Shown in pieces: positions 22,334-28,145 of a stretch of DNA of 28,145 nucleotides. The notes beneath the pieces were generated by a model. It was not told the origin of the DNA. It was given only the letters and a program-made list of their open reading frames with translations, and ran no database searches. The translations under genes were made by a program, and so were the position numbers. Every line of letters begins with the position of its first letter. Position 1 is the first letter of the stretch. This DNA is from Flavobacteriales bacterium UBA7690 (GTDB lineage Bacteria; Bacteroidota; Bacteroidia; Flavobacteriales_F; PHOS-HE28), in assembly GCA_002482775.1 (NCBI GenBank), contig DLGQ01000012.1, positions 88,243 to 116,387 on the forward strand. The letters run 5' to 3'.

Positions 22334-24343
22334 TCACCGCAGGTCGTGGTCCAGCTTCACGATGCTCTCCGGAGAGCCGAGCAAGTAGAGCAGATCGTCG
22401 GTCAGGATCCGCGCATCGCCTTTCACATTGGTGATGTACCGTCCATCGCGCCGGATGGCCAGCACGGTGATGCCGTACTTCTCGCGGAGCGCCGCCTCGG
22501 CGATGCTGTGGCCCACTACTTTCCCCTTGCCCAAGGTAACGGGCAGGGTGGCGATCTCCAACCCCGGGATGGTGAGGGGTTCTTCCTTGCGCCGCACCTT
22601 GTTCCCCGTTGCGCTGGTGTTCCCGCGAAGCCTGCCATAATGGTCGTTGCGTATGCCGGCCACCATGCTCTGGATCTTCGCTTCGGGGATCAGGTATTTG
22701 CGCAGGACCCGGTGGAAGATCTCGATGCTCGTCTCGAACTCTTCGGGGATCACTTCGTTGGCACCGGCTTCGAAATTGGCCTGGATCTCGCGCACGTAGC
22801 GGGTACGAACGATCACGTGCGTTGTGCGGCTAAGGGTGCGCACGGCGGCTACGATCTGCTTGGTCTGGACGGCATCGGCGATGGCCACGACCACCACGCG
22901 TGAACGTTCCACGTGGGCCTGTTCCAGCAGGTGGATGTTGGCCGCATCGCCTACGAGCGTATGCAACCCCACGAGTCGTGCCTTGTGCGCACGTTCAGCA
23001 TCCGCCTCGATCACGGCGCAGCGGATGCCACTATCGATCGCGGCGCTGGCCACGTTCTGTCCGTTCAACCCGAAACCGATGATCACCACGTGGTCCTTCA
23101 GTACATGCGCCGTGGTCTTTTCGTTCTCCGCCTTCACGCGCACCATGCTGGTCAAGCGCCGGCCCACCCGTTTCGGAACGAAGCTGAGGAAGAAGCGGCG
23201 CACGAGGCGATCGGAATACTCCAACATGAACGGTGTTGCACCCATGCTGAGGATGCTCACGCACAGGAAGATCTGGTAGTGAGCTTCGCTCAGCAGTTCC
23301 ATCTCCAAGCCGGGAATGGCCAGAATGAATCCGAACTCACCCAGTTGGAAGAGCGCCAGACCCGTGTGCAGTGCGGTCTGCAAGGGGTAACGGAGCACCC
23401 GCACGGCTATGGTGGTGGTGATCACCTTAAGCAGGATGAGACCGATGGTGAGGCCGATTATGAGGAAGGGTGCGTTGAGGAACTGGTGCAGATCCACCAG
23501 CATGCCGATGCTCACGAAGAAGAAGCTCATGAACAACTCGTGGAACGGCAGCACGATGCCCGTGGCGTGGTACGCATGATCGGTCTCGCTGATGATGAGA
23601 CCTGCGAAGAAGGCACCGAGAGCCAGCGAAAGGCCCAAGGCTTGTGTGGCGAAGGCTGCGCTGAAACAGATCACAACGATGGTGATGATGAAGAGCTCGT
23701 TGCCTTTGCCTTTCGTTACGGCAGCCAGCAACCGTGGCACCACGAAACGTCCGCTGATGTACACCGCCACCAGCAAAACGATCATCTTGCCGAGCAGCCA
23801 TAGCAGGTCGCCCCCGATGTCACTGCTCTTGCCTGCGAGCATGGGTGTCACCAACATCATGGGTACCACGATGATGTCTTGGAAAATGAGAATGGCGGTG
23901 GAAACGCGGCCGTGCGATGCATCCATCTTGCCCTTCTCCTGCAACACGCGCAACACAATGGCCGTGCTGGAAAGTGTGACGAGGAAACCGATGAACACCG
24001 CGCTCTCCGTGCGCATGCCGAACCAGCCGAGCACCCAGGTGACAGCAGCGATGGTGAGTCCTGCTTGCAACGAACCGCCGATGAACACCGTGCGGCCCAA
24101 TGCGGCGAGTTTCTTCAGGCTGAACTCCATGCCGATGACGAAGAGCAGCAGGATCACACCGATCTCGGCCAGCGCTTCCACCTGGTCCACCTCATCGATC
24201 CAAGCCAACCCGTGCGGACCGGCGATCATGCCCGTGAGGATGAAGCCGAGGATCCCCGGCAGTTTGAATTTGCGGAACAGCAGCAGGATGCCCGTGGCGA
24301 GGCCCAGGATGATGATCAGTTCGCCGAAGAGCGGGAAGTGCAT
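22334..24343 (-). CDS. Kef-type (CPA2) cation/proton antiporter with RCK domains
   Basis: 669 residues. The N-terminal membrane domain (about 1-385) has 12 or 13 hydrophobic segments and the conserved QD pair Q155-D156 (ILIFQDIIVV) of CPA2 antiporters. A TrkA-N (RCK) domain follows, with GFGLNG at 423-428 for nucleotide binding, and then a TrkA-C domain near the C-terminus (about 575-665). The family exchanges K+ or Na+ for H+ and is gated by nucleotides and, in KefB/C, glutathione conjugates; the ion here is not determined. The start is 3 bp after the DUF486 stop, and the regulator genes follow within 34 bp. Confidence 0.94.
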   Translation of the reverse strand: MHFPLFGELIIILGLATGILLLFRKFKLPGILGFILTGMIAGPHGLAWIDEVDQVEALAEIGVILLLFVIGMEFSLKKLAALGRTVFIGGSLQAGLTIAAVTWVLGWFGMRTESAVFIGFLVTLSSTAIVLRVLQEKGKMDASHGRVSTAILIFQDIIVVPMMLVTPMLAGKSSDIGGDLLWLLGKMIVLLVAVYISGRFVVPRLLAAVTKGKGNELFIITIVVICFSAAFATQALGLSLALGAFFAGLIISETDHAYHATGIVLPFHELFMSFFFVSIGMLVDLHQFLNAPFLIIGLTIGLILLKVITTTIAVRVLRYPLQTALHTGLALFQLGEFGFILAIPGLEMELLSEAHYQIFLCVSILSMGATPFMLEYSDRLVRRFFLSFVPKRVGRRLTSMVRVKAENEKTTAHVLKDHVVIIGFGLNGQNVASAAIDSGIRCAVIEADAERAHKARLVGLHTLVGDAANIHLLEQAHVERSRVVVVAIADAVQTKQIVAAVRTLSRTTHVIVRTRYVREIQANFEAGANEVIPEEFETSIEIFHRVLRKYLIPEAKIQSMVAGIRNDHYGRLRGNTSATGNKVRRKEEPLTIPGLEIATLPVTLGKGKVVGHSIAEAALREKYGITVLAIRRDGRYITNVKGDARILTDDLLYLLGSPESIVKLDHDLR

Positions 24344-24346
24344 GCC

Positions 24347-24715
24347 TTATTTCTTGAACACGAGCCACACCGCCGCGATCAGCAACAGCCCTGCAAGCGC
24401 GTGGTTCCAACGCAGTGCTTCGTTCTTGAAGGCCACCAGGCTGAACACGACGAAGACCACCAGTGTGATCGCTTCTTGGATCACTTTCAGTTGCACCAGG
24501 GTGAAGGGACCGCCGTTGCTCATGTGTCCCATGCGGTTAGCGGGCACCTGCAGTACATACTCGAAGAAAGCCAGACCCCAGCTGATGAGGATGACGCTGA
24601 AAAGTGCCAGGCTTTTCCCCCACGAGAATTCCTTGAAGCGTAAATGGCCATACCATGCCAACGTCATGAAGATGTTGGAGAGCACCAGCAGTACGATCGT
24701 CCAGAGGCCTTTCAC
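24347..24715 (-). CDS. DMT-family DUF486 membrane protein
   Basis: 122 residues, four hydrophobic segments. Family-typical sequences include LSNIFMTLAWYGHLRF (about 12-27), SWGLAFFEYVLQVPANRMGH (about 45-64) and QLKVIQEAITLVVFVVFS (about 75-92). The start is a GTG. The transported substrate is unknown for the family. It is the first gene of the run leading into Kef and the two-component genes. No clear promoter box was found in the 109 bp between it and the divergent gene at 24825. Confidence 0.9.
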   Translation of the reverse strand: MKGLWTIVLLVLSNIFMTLAWYGHLRFKEFSWGKSLALFSVILISWGLAFFEYVLQVPANRMGHMSNGGPFTLVQLKVIQEAITLVVFVVFSLVAFKNEALRWNHALAGLLLIAAVWLVFKK

Positions 24716-24824
24716 GGATCCGTATTGTTGCGCGAAGATCCCCCGGGATCCACCTGGTTCCTACGGACCCATCGCTCCTCGGTCAACTAAGCCGTGTTGA
24801 TCCACGCGATACCTTCAGCCCGCT

Positions 24825-25172
24825 ATGGAACATCGTCGTCAGCCCTTGCTGAGCAAAGCAGCCTTCATCCGGCGGCAGCTGCGCTTCTTGTTGGCGGCCG
24901 TGGTCTTCGTGGCCGTTTCGTTGGCGATCGGCGTGGCGGGCTACATGCACTTCGCAGGCTTCACCTTCGTGGATGCCTTCCTCAACGCCAGTATGATACT
25001 CGGCGGTATGGGCCCCATCGGCGACCTGCCCAACGATGGAGCGAAATGGTTCGCTTCGTTCTACGCGTTGTTCAGTGGTATCGCACTGCTTGGTACCGTA
25101 GCAGTGATCCTTACACCGCTGATGCATCGTATGCTGCACGCGTTGCATTTGGACGACGACGAACGCAGCTGA
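24825..25172 (+). CDS. Small two-helix membrane protein resembling an ion channel pore
   Basis: 115 residues. A helix at about 20-42, a re-entrant-looking segment FTFVDAFLNASMILGGMGPI (46-65) and a second helix at about 75-98 copy the helix - pore loop - helix plan of Ion_trans_2 potassium channels. The selectivity motif, usually TVGYGD, is GGMGPIGD here (60-67), so potassium selectivity is doubtful. Charged termini flank the helices. It is divergent from the Kef run and converges on paaY with a 24-bp gap. Confidence 0.75.
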   Translation: MEHRRQPLLSKAAFIRRQLRFLLAAVVFVAVSLAIGVAGYMHFAGFTFVDAFLNASMILGGMGPIGDLPNDGAKWFASFYALFSGIALLGTVAVILTPLMHRMLHALHLDDDERS

Positions 25173-25196
25173 CCACTACGCGTCGGAGTTGAAGCG

Positions 25197-25793
25197 TCAC
25201 GCCTCACGCGTCTCCTTCCACGTCTTGTACTTGGCCGTGATCGGCTCGCGGTCTTTTGGCACTTCACGTAAAGGTTCGCAAGGCTTCAGCGTGGCGTGCA
25301 GCTCAGCAGGCAAGCCTTGGTAGAGCTTGGTCCCGTCGGTCTTCCACGCGATCATCTCATCGGTCACCTCCTTCACCACCTTGGCGGGGTTGCCCACGAT
25401 CACCTTGCGCGGGGCCCAGATGGAATCGGCGCGGAGGAAGGAGAGGGCACCCACGATGCATTCGTCGCCCAGTTCCACATTGTCCATCAGCACCGCGTTC
25501 ATCCCCACCATACAATTGCGCCCCACGTGGGCTCCGTGGATGATGGCCCCATGCCCGATGTGCGCGCTCTCCTCCAACCGCACGGTAACACCCGGGAACA
25601 TGTGGATGGTGCAGTTCTCCTGCACATTGCAGCCGTCGCTGATGATGATCTCGCCCCAATCGCCACGCAACGCCGCTCCCGGACCGATGTACACGTCCTT
25701 GCCGATGATCACATTACCCGTCACCACCGCCTGCGGGTGCAAGAAGGCAGAAGGGTGGACCACAGGCCTGTAGCCGTTGAATTCGTAGAGCAT
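25197..25793 (-). CDS. paaY: PaaY-like hexapeptide-repeat protein (gamma-carbonic anhydrase fold)
   Basis: 198 residues from the ATG at 25793; the frame is open further upstream, but PaaY proteins start here and have this length. The left-handed beta-helix is visible as repeats from about 13 to 150. Metal-ligand histidines are His64 (CTIHMF), His81 and His86 (HIGHGAIIHG), in the gamma-class spacing. The C-terminal WKTDGTKLYQGL and EPLREV are strongly PaaY-like. In phenylacetate degraders PaaY is a thioesterase that recovers CoA from a dead-end product of the ring epoxide. Here it stands alone, with paaZ 21 kb away. TTCCTTTG at 25817-25810 on the minus strand is one base from a TAnnTTTG box. 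Confidence 0.88.
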   Translation of the reverse strand: MLYEFNGYRPVVHPSAFLHPQAVVTGNVIIGKDVYIGPGAALRGDWGEIIISDGCNVQENCTIHMFPGVTVRLEESAHIGHGAIIHGAHVGRNCMVGMNAVLMDNVELGDECIVGALSFLRADSIWAPRKVIVGNPAKVVKEVTDEMIAWKTDGTKLYQGLPAELHATLKPCEPLREVPKDREPITAKYKTWKETREA

Positions 25794-25831
25794 GGTGCTG
25801 AAGATCCGGCAAAGGAACGACCATCCATTTA

Positions 25832-25863
25832 TTCGCTGATCCGCTAATTTGCTGACCAGCTGA
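25832..25863. repeat. Four-unit octamer repeat (NNNGCTGA)
   Basis: TTCGCTGA, TCCGCTAA, TTTGCTGA and CCAGCTGA follow each other with an exact 8-bp period. The array lies in the 274-bp gap between paaY and the phosphate genes. Confidence 0.55.
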
Positions 25864-25919
25864 TGACTGGCCCATAGCACAACAAAAGGGATCGCCCCAT
25901 ACCCTTATGATGCGCATTC

Positions 25920-25945
25920 ATCAACTGATGGCTCCATCAGCTGAT
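25920..25945. repeat. Inverted repeat ATCAACTGATGG / CCATCAGCTGAT
   Basis: Two 12-bp arms match at 11 positions, separated by two bases, forming a near-perfect palindrome. It lies 40 bp upstream of the candidate Pho-like direct repeat, so it could be a regulatory site or the same kind of repeat DNA as the octamers at 25832. Confidence 0.5.
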
Positions 25946-25985
25946 CGGCTACTTCTTCATACATACCTGACCCTCCACCGGCCAA

Positions 25986-26003
25986 TGTTAACTCTGCGTT
26001 AAG
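25986..26003 (+). promoter_or_regulatory. Candidate Pho-box-like direct repeat
   Basis: TGTTAAC (25986-25992) and CGTTAAG (25997-26003) are spaced by exactly 11 bp, one helical turn, as in known Pho boxes. They lie 16 bp upstream of the -33 TTG of the promoter ahead of the DUF47/PiT phosphate genes. The half-site sequence is not the E. coli consensus, so assignment rests on spacing, location and gene content. Confidence 0.4.
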
Positions 26004-26019
26004 CATTACCGCCCCTACC

Positions 26020-26048
26020 TTGGCGCTCCACCAAGCCGGGTACATTTG
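26020..26048 (+). promoter_or_regulatory. Promoter of the DUF47-PiT operon
   Basis: TTG (26020-26022), an 18-bp spacer and TACATTTG (26041-26048) match the Bacteroidetes sigma factor consensus TTG-N17-23-TAnnTTTG. The leader before the ATG at 26068 would be about 15 nt. The in-frame upstream extension of DUF47 to 26020 would start at the promoter itself and is rejected. Confidence 0.75.
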
Positions 26049-26067
26049 GCCCGCGAAAAAGCACCCC

Positions 26068-26715
26068 ATGGCACTGGACAACCTGCTGAACATCTTCAAA
26101 CCGCGCGATCGCGTGTTCTTCTACCACTTCGAGGCCAGTGCCGCGAACGTGCTGAAGATGTCCGAGGACCTCATCACGATCATGGCTTCGGAGCCGGGTT
26201 CGCAACGGGTAGCGTTATTGGAGCGGTTGGAGATCGCGGAGCACGCCAACGACGACCTCACACACACGATCTTCACCGATCTGGCGCGCAACTTCATCAC
26301 GCCGATCGATCGGGAGGACATCCACCAACTGGCCACCAGTTTGGACGATGTGGCCGACTTCATCCTCGCCGCAGCGAAGAATCTGGAGCTTTTCGGCATC
26401 AACAAACCCGATGACACGTGCCGCGAACTGGCTCGGTTGGTACACGAAGGGGCCGGGATCGTACAACTGGCAGTGCAAGGTCTGCGCACCATGCACAAGA
26501 GCGGCAGTAACAACGAGTTCGTCGTGCGCATCAACAGCATGGAGAACGAGGCGGACGAGGTCTACGACAAGGCCATACAATACCTGTTCGCCAACGAGAA
26601 GGACCCGATCCAGCTCATCCGCATGCGCGACATCTACTCCACGTTGGAGCTCGCCACCGACAAGTGCGAGGATGTGGGCAACGTGATCGAGTCCATCATG
26701 CTGAAGTACGCCTAG
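26068..26715 (+). CDS. DUF47 (PhoU-like) phosphate transport accessory protein
   Basis: 215 residues, all-helical, the usual size for DUF47. Family-like stretches include LNIFKPRDRVFFYHFE at the start, EHANDDLTHTIFTDL (about 58-72), SLDDVADFI (about 91-99), MENEADEVYDKAI (about 160-172) and LELATDKCEDVGNVIESI near the end, corresponding to the acidic metal-binding helices of PhoU folds. Family members partner with PiT permeases. It is 4 bp upstream of the PiT gene and shares its promoter. The start at 26068 follows the promoter by about 20 bp. Confidence 0.94.
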   Translation: MALDNLLNIFKPRDRVFFYHFEASAANVLKMSEDLITIMASEPGSQRVALLERLEIAEHANDDLTHTIFTDLARNFITPIDREDIHQLATSLDDVADFILAAAKNLELFGINKPDDTCRELARLVHEGAGIVQLAVQGLRTMHKSGSNNEFVVRINSMENEADEVYDKAIQYLFANEKDPIQLIRMRDIYSTLELATDKCEDVGNVIESIMLKYA

Positions 26716-26719
26716 GCGC

Positions 26720-27853
26720 ATGACGCTTCTTGTCGTCATCATCATCCTGGCCTTGGTGTTCGATTACATCAACGGCTTCCACGACGCGGCCAACTCCATC
26801 GCCACCATCGTCAGCACCAAAGTGCTCACACCGGTGCAGGCGGTCATCTGGGCGGCGGCCTTCAACTTCATCGCCTACTTCATCTTCAGCGATCACCACG
26901 TGGCCAATACGGTTGCCAAAACGGTGCATGAGGAGTACATCACCCTGCGCGTGGTCCTTGCCGGTCTGTTGGCCGCCATCACGTGGAACTTGCTCACCTG
27001 GTGGTACGGTATCCCCAGCAGTTCTTCGCACACGTTGATCGGTGGTTTCGCCGGCGCAGCTTTGTGTGGTGCGAACTTCGACATCGGCAGCATCAACTTG
27101 GAGAAGATCGGCATCATCGCCTTGTTCATTTTCCTTGCACCATTGGTAGGCCTCATCATCTCGGTGTTCATCACGCTGGTCACCTTGGTACAGCGGCTTT
27201 GGCTGCGGATGCTGCTCATCGCGGTCTCCACGGCCATCACCTGCATCTTCGTCCTCAAGAACAATGATCTGCGCATCGCGCTCGCCGTGCTCTCCTTGGT
27301 CTTCATGGCGGTGTATGCGTGGGACCTTACGCGCAGCCAACCCAGTGCGCTCCGCACGGCGAATCTCTACAAACGGCTGCAGTTGCTCAGTTCCGCGGCC
27401 TTCAGCATCGGCCACGGTGGTAACGATGCGCAGAAGGTGATGGGCATCATCATGGTAGCGATGGTGGCCGGTGGCCAGAAGGAAAGTTTGGATGACATGC
27501 CCAATTGGGTACCCCTTGCGTGCTATACGGCCATCGGCTTGGGCACCCTTAGCGGTGGTTGGAAGATCGTGAAGACCATGGGTTCGCGGATCACCAAAGT
27601 GACGCCGTTGGAAGGTGTGTGCGCGGAAAGTGCCGGTGCCATGACCTTGTATATGACCGAACAGATGGGTATCCCTGTCAGCACCACGCACACGATCACC
27701 GGTGCCATCATCGGTGTAGGTGCCACCAAGCGGTTGAGCGCGGTGCGGTGGGGCGTTACCGTTCGGTTGCTGTGGGCTTGGGTGCTTACCATCCCGGTAA
27801 GTGCGGCGTTGGCGTGCATTGCCTACTGGATCGCCGGGTTCTTCGGGATCTAG
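26720..27853 (+). CDS. Inorganic phosphate transporter, PiT family
   Basis: 377 residues with about ten transmembrane segments. Signature motifs are FDYINGFHDAANSIA near the N-terminus, GIPSSSSHTLIGG (about 97-109), GHGGNDAQK (about 232-240) and GIPVSTTHTITGAI (about 317-330). PiT proteins take up phosphate, often as a metal-phosphate complex with a cation. It is translated right after DUF47 and probably co-transcribed from the promoter at 26020-26048. Confidence 0.95.
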   Translation: MTLLVVIIILALVFDYINGFHDAANSIATIVSTKVLTPVQAVIWAAAFNFIAYFIFSDHHVANTVAKTVHEEYITLRVVLAGLLAAITWNLLTWWYGIPSSSSHTLIGGFAGAALCGANFDIGSINLEKIGIIALFIFLAPLVGLIISVFITLVTLVQRLWLRMLLIAVSTAITCIFVLKNNDLRIALAVLSLVFMAVYAWDLTRSQPSALRTANLYKRLQLLSSAAFSIGHGGNDAQKVMGIIMVAMVAGGQKESLDDMPNWVPLACYTAIGLGTLSGGWKIVKTMGSRITKVTPLEGVCAESAGAMTLYMTEQMGIPVSTTHTITGAIIGVGATKRLSAVRWGVTVRLLWAWVLTIPVSAALACIAYWIAGFFGI

Positions 27854-27889
27854 GCAAGCATTGGCCATCTGTATCGTTGGCCGAAAGGA

Positions 27890-27897
27890 TATACTTG
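27890..27897 (+). promoter_or_regulatory. Possible -7 box before the acyltransferase gene
   Basis: TATACTTG is one base from TAnnTTTG and ends four bases before the ATG at 27902, the same distance as at 8267 and 13671. No -33 element is evident. Confidence 0.25.
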
Positions 27898-27901
27898 CCT
27901 C

Positions 27902-28145
27902 ATGCGGCACCATCTTCCAGGGCTTAGTGCGTTGCGTGCGATCGCGGCCTTGGTGGTGGTCACGGTCCATCTGGAGATGGAGAAGAAGGATCGTGGCATC
28001 CCCAGCGGGTTGGATGCAGCGGTGCGGTGGGTTCCCGATCACCACTTGGGTGTGGTGCTGTTCTTCGTCCTTAGTGGCTTCTTGATCACTTGGTTGCTTG
28101 TGCGCGAGCGGGAGCGGGCGGGCCGAATCGATCTGCGTGCGTTCT
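27902..28145 (+). CDS. Acyltransferase 3 family protein, N-terminal part (cut by window edge)
   Basis: 81 codons from the ATG at 27902 run off the right edge without a stop. LPGLSALRAIAALVVVTVHL (about 5-24) and GVVLFFVLSGFLITWLLVRE (about 50-69) are the first two transmembrane segments of acyltransferase-3 proteins, with the catalytic His23 in VHL. The family O-acylates sugars or polysaccharides in the membrane, often in cell-surface glycan pathways. The substrate cannot be told from this fragment. It follows PiT by 48 bp and may have its own promoter. Confidence 0.88.
   Translation, partial: MRHHLPGLSALRAIAALVVVTVHLEMEKKDRGIPSGLDAAVRWVPDHHLGVVLFFVLSGFLITWLLVRERERAGRIDLRAF

Noticed and set aside
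26696..28045. 449-codon minus-strand frame opposite PiT
   Set aside because: Shadow of the PiT gene, rich in His/Asp/Gly/Arg and without family features.
1..28145. CRISPR array, rRNA, complete tRNA, insertion sequence or integrase
   Set aside because: No evenly spaced repeat array, rRNA core sequence, complete cloverleaf or transposase/recombinase motif was seen on either strand by eye.

Overview
The window looks like a chromosomal segment of a fairly GC-rich member of Bacteroidota, probably Flavobacteriales. The grounds are two secreted proteins with C-terminal ends resembling type IX secretion (T9SS) sorting domains, a TonB-dependent receptor, a HisKA_2-type histidine kinase, and promoter-like motifs of the Bacteroidetes type (TTG / TAnnTTTG) with few strong Shine-Dalgarno sequences. 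No rRNA, tRNA, transposase or CRISPR array was found. The taxonomic placement is inference.

Layout. 1-1903 (minus): most of an AT-richer, type III-like beta-class DNA methyltransferase running off the left edge, followed by a two-unit REP-like palindromic element (2033-2118). 2138-8278: an accessory-looking stretch built around paaZ, the phenylacetate ring-opening enzyme. The intact paaZ (2138-4204) is followed by an 11-codon fossil of a paaZ start (4325-4357), a secreted T9SS-type protein (4888-6429), a truncated near-identical paaZ copy (6517-7050), an unrecognised membrane protein (7245-8135) and another paaZ fossil (8163-8234). The gaps hold degenerate short-period repeats. 8279-8943: a type II toxin-antitoxin pair with an ATGA overlap. 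9056-13608 (minus): SGNH-like secreted hydrolase, GNAT acetyltransferase, TonB-dependent receptor and a small anchored protein. 13683-15500 (plus): a TPR/class III adenylate cyclase with an unusual active-site His. 15613-19781 (minus): prolyl oligopeptidase lipoprotein, HisKA_2 histidine kinase and a DUF4468-like protein. 19849-20793 (plus): NYN nuclease/cold-shock fusion. 20790-24715 (minus): a tight five-gene run DUF486 - Kef-type antiporter - response regulator - response regulator - histidine kinase. 24825-25172 (plus): a small channel-like membrane protein with a degenerate pore motif. 25197-25793 (minus): PaaY. 26068-27853 (plus): DUF47/PhoU-like protein plus PiT phosphate transporter behind a well-formed promoter and a possible Pho-box-like direct repeat. 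27902 to the right edge: start of an acyltransferase-3 protein.

How the parts fit. PaaZ and PaaY belong to aerobic phenylacetyl-CoA catabolism but are not in one operon here. Kef/DUF486 with three phosphotransfer proteins suggests that cation/proton exchange and signalling are co-expressed. DUF47/PiT is a phosphate-uptake pair. The most unusual feature is the recurrence of paaZ 5' ends: one intact, one 173-codon truncated copy at about 94% protein identity, and two short fossils within about 4 kb, in a zone that also gained a secreted protein, an orphan membrane protein and a toxin-antitoxin pair.
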